Of a DNA stretch of 64,000 nucleotides, positions 27,825 to 37,324 are shown piece by piece. Positions within the stretch are counted from its first letter, which is position 1. Every line of letters starts with the position of its first letter. Source of the stretch: Pseudalkalibacillus sp052246725 (lineage in GTDB: Bacteria; Bacillota; Bacilli; Bacillales; Fictibacillaceae); NCBI GenBank assembly GCA_052246725.1, contig JBQQCL010000007.1, one strand, 5' to 3'. The notes beneath the pieces were generated by a model, which made no database searches, was not told the origin of the DNA, and saw only the letters and a program-made list of their open reading frames with translations. The position numbers were made by a program, and so were the translations under genes.

Positions 27825-28328
27825 ATGCTCAAAATACAAGAAATTCGAGAATTGATCAAATTGATCGATCAGTCATCAATCAATGAATTTGAATATGAAG
27901 AAGAAGGTGCGAAAATCACTTTGAAAAAAGGCGGAGCAGAGCAGCCTGTGGTACAACAAGCACCTCAAGCAGCACCTGCAGTACCAGCTCAAGAAGCAGC
28001 ACCACAGTCAAATTCACAACCAGTGGAAGCAAAGGCTGAAACAAAAAATGAAACAGAAGCACCAGTAAAAGAAGTGGACGATGGATCCTTACATAAAATT
28101 GAATCTCCAATGGTCGGTACATTTTATGCGTCTCCATCTCCAGATGAAGATTCTTATGTGAAAGAAGGGGACAAGGTATCAAACGACTCGATCGTGTGTA
28201 TCATTGAAGCGATGAAGCTGTTCAACGAAATCGAGGCTGAAGTGAATGGTGAAATCGTAGAAATACTTGTCGAGAATGGACAGCTCGTTGAGTATGGACA
28301 ACCACTATTCCTTGTGAAAAAACAGTAA
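27825..28328 (+). CDS. accB: Biotin carboxyl carrier protein of acetyl-CoA carboxylase
   Basis: 167 residues. An N-terminal helical segment is followed by an alanine/proline/glutamine-rich linker (about 43-85) and the C-terminal biotinyl domain, with the biotinylated Lys131 in EAMKLF. It carries carboxybiotin between the AccC and AccAD active sites in fatty acid initiation. ATG 27825 has AAGGAG 8 nt upstream. Followed at 10 nt by accC, as in most Bacillaceae. Confidence 0.97.
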   Translation: MLKIQEIRELIKLIDQSSINEFEYEEEGAKITLKKGGAEQPVVQQAPQAAPAVPAQEAAPQSNSQPVEAKAETKNETEAPVKEVDDGSLHKIESPMVGTFYASPSPDEDSYVKEGDKVSNDSIVCIIEAMKLFNEIEAEVNGEIVEILVENGQLVEYGQPLFLVKKQ

Positions 28329-28338
28329 GGTGATTGAA

Positions 28339-29712
28339 ATGATTAAAAAAGTACTCATTGCGAACCGAGGAGAAATTGCTGTCCGGATCATACGAGCTTG
28401 TAAAGAAATGAATATAGAAACAATCGCCGTATATTCAGAAGGCGATAAAGAATCATTGCATGTGCGCCTAGCTGATGAAGCGTACTGCATCGGTCCTATT
28501 CTTGCAAAGGAAAGTTATTTGAACTTCACGAACATCATGAGCGTCGCTACCCTGACAGGCGCTGATGCAATTCATCCGGGCTATGGATTTTTAGCCGAAA
28601 ATGCTGACTTTGCTGAAATCTGTGCCGAGTGTAACATTACCTTCATTGGACCGAGCCCAGAAGCCATCAATCGTATGGGGACGAAAGATGTAGCAAGAAC
28701 CACTATGAAAGAGGCTGGAGTACCGATTGTACCAGGTTCTGAAGGAATTATCGGATCCAAGGAAGAAGCGATTGAATTAGCAGAAGAAATGGGATACCCT
28801 GTAATCATCAAGGCGACTGCAGGGGGCGGAGGAAAAGGAATCCGTGTAGCCCGTACAGAGCAAGAGCTTGTAAAAGGAATCAATATGACCCAGCAAGAAG
28901 CTGCTTCAGCTTTCGGAAACCCTGGTGTATATATTGAAAAATACATTGAAGATTTCCGCCATGTAGAGATTCAGGTACTCGGTGACAATCATGGGAATGT
29001 CATTCACTTAGGTGAACGTGATTGCTCGATCCAGCGCCGTTTACAAAAGCTTCTTGAAGAAACCCCATCTCCAGCACTAGACCCCGAGAAACGGGAAGAG
29101 ATGGGAGAGGCAGCTGTACGTGCAGCGAAAGCTGTAGATTATTCCGGCGCCGGAACGGTAGAATTCATATTTGATCACAATACAGGTGACTTCTATTTCA
29201 TGGAGATGAATACTCGGATCCAAGTTGAGCATCCTGTGACTGAAATGGTTACCGGTATCGACTTGATCAAAGAACAGATCCGGGTAGCTGGCGGTGAACG
29301 CTTATCCTACAGCCAAGAAGATATCAAGTTTGAAGGATGGTCGATCGAATGCCGGATCAATGCTGAAAATCCGGATAAGAATTTCATGCCATCTGCCGGT
29401 AAAATCGAAATGTATCTCCCGCCGGGCGGACTAGGTGTACGTGTCGATTCGGCTGCTTATCCAGGTTATTTCATCCCACCATATTATGATTCAATGATTG
29501 CAAAGCTCATCACTTACGGAAAAACTCGTGAAGAAGCAATTCGACGTATGAAGCGTGCATTAAGTGAATTTGTCATCGAAGGGGTCGATACAACGATTCC
29601 TTTCCATATCCGATTACTCGAACATGAGAAATTCAATAGCGGGGAATTCAATACTAAATTTTTAGAGAACTACGATTTGACATCAAAATCGACTTCAAAT
29701 GGAGGTGAGTAG
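28339..29712 (+). CDS. accC: Biotin carboxylase subunit of acetyl-CoA carboxylase
   Basis: A 457-residue ATP-grasp enzyme that carboxylates biotin on AccB. MIKKVLIANRGEIAVRI, the glycine-rich loop KATAGGGGKGIRVA, FMEMNTRIQVEHPVTE and the C-terminal biotin carboxylase domain are all present. ATG 28339 has AAGGTG 6 nt upstream. It is between accB and yqhY in one operon. Confidence 0.98.
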   Translation: MIKKVLIANRGEIAVRIIRACKEMNIETIAVYSEGDKESLHVRLADEAYCIGPILAKESYLNFTNIMSVATLTGADAIHPGYGFLAENADFAEICAECNITFIGPSPEAINRMGTKDVARTTMKEAGVPIVPGSEGIIGSKEEAIELAEEMGYPVIIKATAGGGGKGIRVARTEQELVKGINMTQQEAASAFGNPGVYIEKYIEDFRHVEIQVLGDNHGNVIHLGERDCSIQRRLQKLLEETPSPALDPEKREEMGEAAVRAAKAVDYSGAGTVEFIFDHNTGDFYFMEMNTRIQVEHPVTEMVTGIDLIKEQIRVAGGERLSYSQEDIKFEGWSIECRINAENPDKNFMPSAGKIEMYLPPGGLGVRVDSAAYPGYFIPPYYDSMIAKLITYGKTREEAIRRMKRALSEFVIEGVDTTIPFHIRLLEHEKFNSGEFNTKFLENYDLTSKSTSNGGE

Positions 29713-29714
29713 TA

Positions 29715-30125
29715 ATGAACGATTATCAAACATTTGAAATGGAAGAAAAAGATGCAAACCTTGGAAAAGTTGAAATCTCACCAGAAGTAATTGAAGTGAT
29801 CTCTAGTATAGCTGCTACTGAAGTGGAAGGTGTTTCTGCAATGCGTGGAAACTTCGCCACAGGTGTGGTTGAACGTTTCGGTAAGAAATCACTGGGTAAA
29901 GGTGTTAAAGTGGAACTTTCCGAAGAAGGGATCAACATCGATGTTTTCGTAACGATGAATTTTGGTGTATCGATTCCAGATACAGCTGAAAAGATCCAAG
30001 AAAATATCCGTCTTACCCTGCACACGATGACGGCATTAGAGCCAAATCGTATCGATGTACATGTAGTAGGTGTCCAGTTTGAAGGTAAAGTGGATCCTGC
30101 ACTTGAAGAAGATCAGGAATTTTAA
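29715..30125 (+). CDS. yqhY: Asp23/Gls24 family protein YqhY
   Basis: 136 residues of the Asp23 (DUF322) family. GKVEISPEVIEVISSIAATEVEGVSAM and VKVELSEEGINIDVFVTMNFG are typical. In B. subtilis YqhY is encoded with accBC and influences acetyl-CoA carboxylase activity. It starts 2 nt after accC, behind GGAGGTGAG, so it should be cotranscribed. Cytoplasmic; no catalytic residues known. Confidence 0.92.
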   Translation: MNDYQTFEMEEKDANLGKVEISPEVIEVISSIAATEVEGVSAMRGNFATGVVERFGKKSLGKGVKVELSEEGINIDVFVTMNFGVSIPDTAEKIQENIRLTLHTMTALEPNRIDVHVVGVQFEGKVDPALEEDQEF

Positions 30126-30131
30126 ATGACG

Positions 30132-30222
30132 AACTGACTCAGAACATGTGTCAGACTTCTCTGAATGACGATCTATTTTGAAAACAAGAGAAGTTTGCCC
30201 GTTTTGGGTCAGTTTTTTATTG
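30132..30222 (+). terminator. Two-tier terminator after yqhY
   Basis: Outer stem AACTGACTC / GGGTCAGTT and inner stem ACTTCTCT / AGAGAAGT are followed by TTTTTTATT. It separates the acc operon from nusB. Confidence 0.7.
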
Positions 30223-30314
30223 CGATTATAATGGTTTGAAAATGTGTATGCTGTAAAGGTAACGGTCTCTGTGCTATCATCAGATAGAGAAGATATGAAA
30301 GGAAGTATCATGAA

Positions 30315-30707
30315 ATGAAAAGAAGGATTGCAAGAGAAAAGGCTTTACAGTCTTTGTTTCAAATAGATGTGAGTCAATTAGACCGTTCGGAAGCGATCGG
30401 GCATGTTCTGGAGGAAGGCGAAGAACGTGATGGATTCCTGGTCCAGTTGGTCGAAGGGACGACGGATCATAAGGAAGAAATTGATGCTCTTATTAAAGAA
30501 CACCTTGAAAACTGGAGTTTTGACCGGATTGGAAATGTAGACCGCTCTGTTTTGAGACTAGCTGTATACGAAATGTTATATATTGAAGACATTCCGATGA
30601 AAGTTACTTTCAATGAAGCAATAGATCTGGCAAAAACATTCGGAGGAGATGAATCTGGTCGCTTTGTAAATGCAGTACTTTCTAAAATAAGCAAAACGAT
30701 CCAATAG
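30315..30707 (+). CDS. nusB: Transcription antitermination factor NusB
   Basis: A 130-residue all-helical NusB that binds boxA RNA with NusE to antiterminate rRNA transcription. MKRRIAREKALQSLFQID and DESGRFVNAVLSKI are signature segments. ATG 30315 is used; the ATG at 30310 meets a stop at once. It starts the nusB-folD-xseA-xseB-ispA run. Confidence 0.97.
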   Translation: MKRRIAREKALQSLFQIDVSQLDRSEAIGHVLEEGEERDGFLVQLVEGTTDHKEEIDALIKEHLENWSFDRIGNVDRSVLRLAVYEMLYIEDIPMKVTFNEAIDLAKTFGGDESGRFVNAVLSKISKTIQ

Positions 30708-30721
30708 TGGAGGGGATAGAG

Positions 30722-31588
30722 ATGGTTGCAGAGCTTATCAAGGGAAATGAAATTGCAGAAGCCAAAAGGAACGCAATGAAGGAAGAGGTAAATAAACTGA
30801 GAAATGAAGGGATCATTCCTGGATTGGTTGTCATCATCGTAGGGAATAATCCAGCTTCTTTATCTTATGTAAGAGGAAAAACAAAAGCGTGCAAGCAGGT
30901 TGGCATTAACGGAAAGCTTGTTGAACTTTCTGAAGATACCTCGGAAGAGAAACTGCTTGAAATCATTACCCAATATAATCATGATGATGCATGTCATGGA
31001 ATTCTCGTTCAATTACCATTACCTGAACATATCTCAGAAACGGCAATCATAGAAGCAATCTCACCAGAAAAGGATGTTGATGGTTTCCACCCGATCAACA
31101 TTGGAAGGATGATGACTGGACAACGTGCGTTTTTACCATGTACACCTTACGGGATCATTGAAATGGTAAAAGCGAAAGATATTTCAATTGAAGGAAAGCA
31201 TGTGGTTGTCATTGGAAGAAGTAATATCGTTGGTAAGCCTGTAGGTCAACTGTTCTTAAATGAAAATGCCACTGTTACATATTGTCACTCCAGGACAGCC
31301 AATATGAAGGAAATTACGAAACAAGCAGACATACTCGTTGTTGCTGTAGGTAAGATGCATTTTGTCGGTAAAGACTTCATCAAGCCTGGGGCTGTAGTGA
31401 TAGATGTTGGCATCAACCGTAAAGACGATGGGAAATTGACAGGTGATGTTGATTTTGAGGAAGCAGAACAAGTCGCTTCCTATATCACTCCGGTTCCGAA
31501 GGGAGTAGGTCCGATGACCATCACAATGCTCCTTCAAAACACAATCCTATCTGCGAAGTGGAGTCATCAAATAGAAGGTGTTCATTGA
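30722..31588 (+). CDS. folD: Methylenetetrahydrofolate dehydrogenase / cyclohydrolase
   Basis: A 288-residue bifunctional enzyme converting 5,10-methylene- to 10-formyl-tetrahydrofolate. YVRGKTKACKQVGI holds the catalytic lysine region; VDGFHPINIGRM and the NADP-binding GRSNIVGKPVG are conserved. It processes one-carbon units such as those from the glycine cleavage system encoded at 3102-7019. Stop and xseA start overlap (TGATG). Confidence 0.97.
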   Translation: MVAELIKGNEIAEAKRNAMKEEVNKLRNEGIIPGLVVIIVGNNPASLSYVRGKTKACKQVGINGKLVELSEDTSEEKLLEIITQYNHDDACHGILVQLPLPEHISETAIIEAISPEKDVDGFHPINIGRMMTGQRAFLPCTPYGIIEMVKAKDISIEGKHVVVIGRSNIVGKPVGQLFLNENATVTYCHSRTANMKEITKQADILVVAVGKMHFVGKDFIKPGAVVIDVGINRKDDGKLTGDVDFEEAEQVASYITPVPKGVGPMTITMLLQNTILSAKWSHQIEGVH

Positions 31589-32940
31589 TGCAACGAGATC
31601 CTTATATTAGTATTACGGAACTTACACGCTATATAAAACGGAAATTTGATATGGACGGGAAATTACAAGACATATGGCTTCGCGGTGAGCTCTCGAATGT
31701 GAAGCACCATAGTCGGGGGCATATGTATTTTACCGTAAAGGATCAAAACAGTAGGATTAACTCGGTCATGTTTGCCGGAAACAATCGTTTTTTGAAATTT
31801 CGTCCTGAAGAAGGGATGAAGGTTCTGATTCGTGGCGAAGTTTCCGTTTATGAACCACATGGGCAGTATCAGCTTTATGTTAAAGAGATGCAGCCTGATG
31901 GAATCGGGAACTTGTTTCTTGCATTTGAAGAATTGAAGAAAAAGCTTGATCAAGAGGGTCTTTTTGCTCCTGAACGGAAAAGGCAAATTCCCGCAACCCC
32001 TAGACGTATAGGAGTTATAACATCGCCGACAGGTGCAGCGATTCGAGATGTATTGACCACAATCAAACGGCGTTTTCCGATTGCGAAAGTAACTGTGATT
32101 CCTGTTCTCGTACAAGGTCCAAATGCAGCTCCTAGTATTTCCAGAGCAATTGACTTTGCAAATGAACAGGCACAGTGGGATGTTTTGATCGTTGGTCGTG
32201 GCGGTGGTTCGATTGAAGAGTTATGGGCTTTCAATGAAGAAATGGTTGCACGTAGCATCTTCAATTCGATCATCCCGATCATCTCTGCAGTCGGACACGA
32301 GACAGATTACACGATTGCGGATTTTGTGGCGGATATCCGTGCAGCGACTCCTACAGCAGCAGCTGAGCTTGCTGTACCTCATATTGACGAATTACAGGAG
32401 AGAGTTACCCAACGTCAGCTCAGACTTACAAGAGCTATTACGGAGCATGTGAAACGTTTACGTAATGAATTAGACAGACATCAAAAATCCTACGCTTTCA
32501 AATACCCGATGCAGCTAGTGAAACAGAAAGAGCAGGATCTAGATCGGATTATGGATCGGTTGCAAAAATCACGTTCAAGAACGTTTGAGAGAAAAGCTGA
32601 GGGAGTTAGTCAGCTTAGAAGCCGATTGGATCGAAACCATCCAGAAAAACTTTTCGAACGATCCAAAGAGAAACATCAAGTTCTGATCAGAATGTTGAAA
32701 AAGGAAATGAGTAACCAGATTGAGCTGAAAAATGCTGTTTTTCAGAACAAAATCGGAAAGCTGAATGCACTTAGCCCGTTAAGTATCATGGAGCGTGGTT
32801 ATAGCCTGGCATATGACCAGAAAAGCGACAATCTCATCAAAAGTGTAAAACAAGTACAACCAGGTGATCAGGTTTCTGTAAGATTGAAAGACGGAAAGCT
32901 GGATTGCCAAGTTTGGGGACTTGAGGAGAGTGAGAAATAA
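31588..32940 (+). CDS. xseA: Exodeoxyribonuclease VII large subunit
   Basis: 450 residues: N-terminal OB-fold (YISITELTRYIKRKFD, LRGELSNVKHHSRGH), catalytic domain with DVLIVGRGGGSIEELWAFNEE and VGHETDYTIADFVADIRAATPTAAAE, then a long coiled-coil tail. It degrades single-stranded DNA together with XseB. The ATG overlaps the folD stop and its own stop overlaps xseB (TAATG). Confidence 0.97.
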   Translation: MQRDPYISITELTRYIKRKFDMDGKLQDIWLRGELSNVKHHSRGHMYFTVKDQNSRINSVMFAGNNRFLKFRPEEGMKVLIRGEVSVYEPHGQYQLYVKEMQPDGIGNLFLAFEELKKKLDQEGLFAPERKRQIPATPRRIGVITSPTGAAIRDVLTTIKRRFPIAKVTVIPVLVQGPNAAPSISRAIDFANEQAQWDVLIVGRGGGSIEELWAFNEEMVARSIFNSIIPIISAVGHETDYTIADFVADIRAATPTAAAELAVPHIDELQERVTQRQLRLTRAITEHVKRLRNELDRHQKSYAFKYPMQLVKQKEQDLDRIMDRLQKSRSRTFERKAEGVSQLRSRLDRNHPEKLFERSKEKHQVLIRMLKKEMSNQIELKNAVFQNKIGKLNALSPLSIMERGYSLAYDQKSDNLIKSVKQVQPGDQVSVRLKDGKLDCQVWGLEESEK

Positions 32941-33182
32941 TGGAAGAAAAAGAGCAAAATAATGAACAAAGCTTTGAAGAAGCGATGCTGGAGCTTGAAG
33001 ATATCGTCGGAAAGTTAGAAGAAGGAGATGTCCCTCTTGAAGAGTCGATTCGCTTGTTTCAAGAAGGAATGAAGCTCTCTAAACTTTGTCATGATAAATT
33101 ACAGCATGTGGAAAAGCAGATGGATGAGTTATTGAAGGAAAATGGTGAAACAGAACCATTTACGATACAGGAGGAAGACTAA
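32940..33182 (+). CDS. xseB: Exodeoxyribonuclease VII small subunit
   Basis: An 80-residue acidic helical protein. SFEEAMLELEDIVGKLEEGDVPLEESIRLFQEGMKL is the family signature. Several copies bind the coiled coil of XseA. Start overlaps the xseA stop, giving coupled translation. Confidence 0.96.
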   Translation: MEEKEQNNEQSFEEAMLELEDIVGKLEEGDVPLEESIRLFQEGMKLSKLCHDKLQHVEKQMDELLKENGETEPFTIQEED

Positions 33183-33184
33183 GA

Positions 33185-34072
33185 TTGGACAAGGATACAT
33201 TTTTACAACTCCTTCAAAATAAGAAAAATTTGATAGATGAAGCATTGCCAGCTAAAGTGGATCGTATTCAAGGGCATGGTGGGCTGAAAGAAGCTATGCT
33301 TTATTCGATTTTAGCAGGTGGGAAAAGGCTTCGTCCCACCTTATTGCTCATGACGATTGAATCATTCGAACAGGATAGTCAGGTTGGTCTGGATGCCGCA
33401 TGTGCTGTTGAAATGATCCATACGTATTCACTGATCCATGATGATTTACCAGCGATGGACGATGATGATTTCAGAAGAGGCAATCTTACTAATCATAAAA
33501 TCTATGGAGAAGCTATGGCGATCCTTGCTGGTGATGCATTGCTTACCTACGCTTTTGAAGTGATTTCCGGTTCGAAACATATGAATAATGACTTGAAAAT
33601 CGATTTGATCACAAAACTTTCAAAGGCTGCAGGTCCTGAAGGGATGGTTGACGGACAGGCTGCTGACTTAGAAGGCGAAGGCAAGTCCCTCTCTCTTGGT
33701 GAATTGGAACAGATTCACCATAGGAAGACAGGAGCACTTCTAGGGTATTCAATATATGCAGGCGCACGCATTGCAGGGGGAACGAAGCAACAATTGGATC
33801 ATCTCATTCATTTTGCTCATCATCTAGGACTCGCTTTTCAAATCCAGGATGACATTTTAGATGTTGAAGGGGATGAATCAAAGATCGGAAAGCCGATCGG
33901 CAGCGACGTTCAAAATAACAAAAGTACATACCCGCATTTATTGACAATTTCTGGTGCTAAAGACCAGTTGTTAAAGGAAGTGGCCAGTGCAAAGCAGAAC
34001 CTATACAGAGCGGGAATCAAACATGATTGGTTAGAACATTTTACTGACTATATGATCAGCAGGGACCACTAG
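33185..34072 (+). CDS. ispA: Farnesyl diphosphate synthase
   Basis: A 295-residue trans-prenyltransferase joining isopentenyl units to make C15 diphosphate. The first aspartate-rich motif is DDLPAMD (86-92), the second DDILD within FQIQDDILDVEGD; GGKRLRP (45-51) binds the diphosphate. TTG start behind CAGGAGGAAG. It is followed by OLE RNA and then dxs, so isoprenoid genes flank the RNA. Confidence 0.96.
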   Translation: MDKDTFLQLLQNKKNLIDEALPAKVDRIQGHGGLKEAMLYSILAGGKRLRPTLLLMTIESFEQDSQVGLDAACAVEMIHTYSLIHDDLPAMDDDDFRRGNLTNHKIYGEAMAILAGDALLTYAFEVISGSKHMNNDLKIDLITKLSKAAGPEGMVDGQAADLEGEGKSLSLGELEQIHHRKTGALLGYSIYAGARIAGGTKQQLDHLIHFAHHLGLAFQIQDDILDVEGDESKIGKPIGSDVQNNKSTYPHLLTISGAKDQLLKEVASAKQNLYRAGIKHDWLEHFTDYMISRDH

Positions 34073-34115
34073 AATCGTTGAGGCATAAACAATTCTGTGG
34101 TATATTATAATTACA

Positions 34116-34732
34116 TGAGGAGTGGTGCAGTATTCTAGTCAGTCTCCCATTTCTGAGGGCGGGCCTAAAAATCCGCCAAAGGGCACATCGATGAAGTTCC
34201 TTGTATAGGCTCGAAGCGCCCAGCTTTGGGTCTACACTGGGAGTTAAGGCAGAAGGGCGATCCACAATGGCATGTGGGCGTTGACCCTTCTGCCGCGGAG
34301 GACCTCAACTTTGCGATTTGCGTGCTAATACCTTATTGCGAACTGGGGTTATAAACCTGTTTTCACTGGTTTTTTCGGTCGCTAGAAACTACTGGTGAGC
34401 AGCGTAGCCTGCCTTGAGTGGAGTCTGAGGGGATTATGGATGAGGAAGAATTTCCGGTTGGCCGCTGGAAAGGATTCCATACCATATGAAATCGACTCTG
34501 CGAAAGAGGCTAGGGAATGGTAAAGACTGCCGAGGAAAACTCCTAGACTGTTCCATGTGACATTCAAAGGGGATTATAGTGCGGACTAAGTGGTAATCTA
34601 GTCTGGCGATTGGTGACAACGCCAAGGGAGGATTAAAGGGAAACCTCCAGTGTGGCAACGCACAGGTACCTCCCTGGGAAAACCTACTGGACCTAAGCCG
34701 CAGTGTTTACTCTTTGAATGACCACTCCACAA
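34116..34732 (+). ncRNA. ole: OLE RNA (ornate large extremophilic RNA)
   Basis: A gene-free stretch of about 617 nt between ispA and oapA has the size, position and sequence character of OLE RNA. Its ends pair: GAGGAGTGGT near 34117-34126 with ACCACTCCAC at 34721-34730. Inside are multiple stems, for example GGCAGAAGGG / CCCTTCTGCC (about 34247-34294) and GGGAGGATTAAAGGGAAACCTCC. In Halalkalibacterium (Bacillus) halodurans this RNA lies in the same ispA-dxs operon, forms a membrane-bound complex with OapA and affects tolerance to cold, ethanol and magnesium. Ends here are estimated. Confidence 0.93.
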
Positions 34733-34805
34733 TACATAGATGAAAATTCAAAGCAAAATTAGATGCTATTTAACTTAACTGATAGAAGATTTTAAAGGAG
34801 TACAC

Positions 34806-35420
34806 ATGAATAAAGTATTCAATAAATCCCTAAAATGGAGTACTGGAATCGCCGTTATCACGCTAGTGTTAGCGGCTATTTTTTCAGTCGTTTCAACTTT
34901 TTCCTTAGAAGGTGTCAATTGGGCAATAGGAATGGTCATCGTATTTCTTATTGTGCTAATGGGCGTAATATTTGATATTATAGGAGTGGCTGCTACAGCA
35001 TCAGATGAAGTTCCATTCCATGCGATGGCATCTGAGAAAGTAAAGGGTGCCCGGCAAGCGATTTCGATTTGCAGGAATGCTGACCGTGTAGCAAGTTTTT
35101 GTAACGATGTAATCGGAGATATTTCTGGTATAATAAGCGGTACCGCATCTGCAGTAGTCATCGTACAATTGACTCAAGCCTTCGGCGGGGATGATGCGAC
35201 TGGATTTCAATATACTGTATCAATTGTTTTTACGAGTGTTGTTGCAGCACTTACTGTAGGTGGAAAAGCATTTGGTAAATCATTTGCCATCCATTTCTCC
35301 ACTTCCATTATTTTTCAGGTAGGACGAGTAATCTATTTCTTTGAGGAAAGATTAAAGTTAAAGCAATTGATCTCTCAGCCCGCCGGAAATAAACTTAAAC
35401 GCAATACAAAAGGAAAGTGA
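34806..35420 (+). CDS. oapA: OLE-associated protein A (OapA)
   Basis: 204 residues with about four membrane segments (roughly 14-33, 40-63, 102-122, 135-160) and a basic C-terminal tail (RLKLKQLISQPAGNKLKRNTKGK). The conserved DIIGVAATASDEVPFHAMASEKVKGARQA and AFGKSFA segments match the DUF21-like membrane proteins always encoded next to OLE RNA. It is expected to anchor OLE RNA to the membrane as a dimer. AAAGGAG precedes the ATG; dxs starts 9 nt downstream. Identification is supported both by the RNA upstream and by sequence. Confidence 0.92.
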   Translation: MNKVFNKSLKWSTGIAVITLVLAAIFSVVSTFSLEGVNWAIGMVIVFLIVLMGVIFDIIGVAATASDEVPFHAMASEKVKGARQAISICRNADRVASFCNDVIGDISGIISGTASAVVIVQLTQAFGGDDATGFQYTVSIVFTSVVAALTVGGKAFGKSFAIHFSTSIIFQVGRVIYFFEERLKLKQLISQPAGNKLKRNTKGK

Positions 35421-35429
35421 GGATGTTCC

Positions 35430-37322
35430 ATGAATTTGGAATCAATCAAAGATCCTAAATTTTTAAAGAAACTGGATGGGGAACAGCTAGAAGAGTTGGC
35501 ATCGACCATCCGCACTTTTTTAATTGAAAAGATTTCTAAAACTGGCGGGCATCTAGGTCCGAATCTAGGGGTAGTTGAATTAACTTTAGTCCTTCATAAA
35601 TTGTTTGAAAGCCCAAAAGATAAATTCATTTGGGATGTAGGACATCAAGCGTATGTCCATAAAATTTTGACCGGACGAGCTGGACAATTCGATACGCTAA
35701 AAAAATATAAAGGGTTGTGCGGTTTTCCTAAACGCTCAGAAAGTGGTCATGATGTCTGGGAAACAGGACATAGTTCCACTTCACTTTCTGCTGCAATGGG
35801 AATGGCTACTGCCCGTGACCTGAAAGGGACCGATGAAGATATTATCGCTGTTATCGGTGATGGAGCCCTTACAGGTGGTATGGCTTTAGAGGCTTTAAAC
35901 CATATTGGTCACGAACAAAAAGATCTGATCGTCATTCTGAATGATAATGAAATGTCAATCGCTCCGAATGTAGGTGCTCTGCATAACGTTTTAGGACGAT
36001 TGAGGACTGCTGGGAAATATAAACGGGTTAAAGAAGAATTCGAATCACTGATCAAAAAGGTTCCAGCAGGAGGGCGACTTGCTTCGACTGCAGAACGATT
36101 AAAAGATTGTCTCAAATACATGCTCGTATCAGGTATTTTCTTTGAAGAACTCGGGTTTACGTACTTGGGGCCTGTTGATGGGCATAATCTTGATGATCTG
36201 ACTGAAAATATCAAATATGCGAAAAAGACGAAAGGACCAGTACTTGTCCATGTCTTAACGCAAAAAGGAAAAGGGTATAAACCTGCAGAAACGGATGCGA
36301 TTGGGACATGGCATGGTCCGGGACCCTATAAGATTGAATCTGGGGACTTCATCAAACCTGCTGTAGCAGGACCTGGGTATAGCAAGGTCGTATCTGAAAC
36401 ACTCAGGACTATTGCTCGAAAAGATGAAAGACTCGTGGTTTTGACACCTGCGATGACAGTCGGTTCTAAACTGGAGGCGTTCGGAGAGGAATTTCCTGAT
36501 CGGCTTTATGATGTTGGTATTGCTGAACAGCACGCGACAACCATGGCGGGAGGACTGGCGACGCAAGGGATGAAACCTGTTCTTTCTATCTATTCAACCT
36601 TCTTGCAGCGTGCATACGATCAACTTATACACGATGTTTGCCGACAAAATCTGAACGTCGTTTTTACAGTTGACCGTTCGGGCTTGGTAGGATCAGATGG
36701 TGAAACGCATCAAGGAGTCTTTGATATCTCGTTCTTGCGTCATTTACCAAATATGGTCGTTCTTAATCCAAAAGATGAAAATGAATTACAACATATGGTG
36801 TATACGGCTACAGAATATGATAAAGGACCAATTGCAGTACGTTTTCCAAGAGGGACAGGGCTTGGTGTACCTATGGATGAAGAATTGGAAAAGATTGAAA
36901 TCGGAACGTGGGAAGTCATGAAGGAAGGTAAAGATATTGCGATCTTAGCGGTCGGTACGATGATCCCTGTTGCTATGAAAGCAGCAGAGAAGCTTAAAAC
37001 GCAGGGTATATCAGCAATTGTCATCAATGCCAGATCCATCAAACCGCTGGATAATGGAATGATTACCGAACTTGTGACAAAGCGGATTCCTATACTGACG
37101 ATGGAAGAGGGCATTCTTCAAGGTGGTTTCGGAAGCGCGGTTCTAGAATTCATTCATGATCTAGGTATACATGATGCAGTAATCGATCGGATGGGGATCC
37201 CAGATCGATTCATCGAACACGGCAGCGTATCCGAATTATTAGAAGAAATCGAATTAACACCAGAAGGCGTCATCGAGCGTGTAACGCAATTAATTCCTAA
37301 GAAACAGCAAAGGGCTTATTGA
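35430..37322 (+). CDS. dxs: 1-deoxy-D-xylulose-5-phosphate synthase
   Basis: A 630-residue thiamine diphosphate enzyme that opens the methylerythritol phosphate pathway from pyruvate and glyceraldehyde 3-phosphate. GHQAYVHKILTGR, the cofactor motif GDGALTGGMALEALN, and the C-terminal transketolase domain with DVGIAEQHATTMAGGLA are present. With ispA upstream it makes a small isoprenoid group. Its stop overlaps the possible TTG start of yqxC. Confidence 0.97.
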   Translation: MNLESIKDPKFLKKLDGEQLEELASTIRTFLIEKISKTGGHLGPNLGVVELTLVLHKLFESPKDKFIWDVGHQAYVHKILTGRAGQFDTLKKYKGLCGFPKRSESGHDVWETGHSSTSLSAAMGMATARDLKGTDEDIIAVIGDGALTGGMALEALNHIGHEQKDLIVILNDNEMSIAPNVGALHNVLGRLRTAGKYKRVKEEFESLIKKVPAGGRLASTAERLKDCLKYMLVSGIFFEELGFTYLGPVDGHNLDDLTENIKYAKKTKGPVLVHVLTQKGKGYKPAETDAIGTWHGPGPYKIESGDFIKPAVAGPGYSKVVSETLRTIARKDERLVVLTPAMTVGSKLEAFGEEFPDRLYDVGIAEQHATTMAGGLATQGMKPVLSIYSTFLQRAYDQLIHDVCRQNLNVVFTVDRSGLVGSDGETHQGVFDISFLRHLPNMVVLNPKDENELQHMVYTATEYDKGPIAVRFPRGTGLGVPMDEELEKIEIGTWEVMKEGKDIAILAVGTMIPVAMKAAEKLKTQGISAIVINARSIKPLDNGMITELVTKRIPILTMEEGILQGGFGSAVLEFIHDLGIHDAVIDRMGIPDRFIEHGSVSELLEEIELTPEGVIERVTQLIPKKQQRAY

Positions 37323-37324
37323 GT

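Noticed and set aside
34056..34658. Minus-strand frames between ispA and oapA
   Set aside because: They fall inside OLE RNA, whose structure explains the lack of stops.
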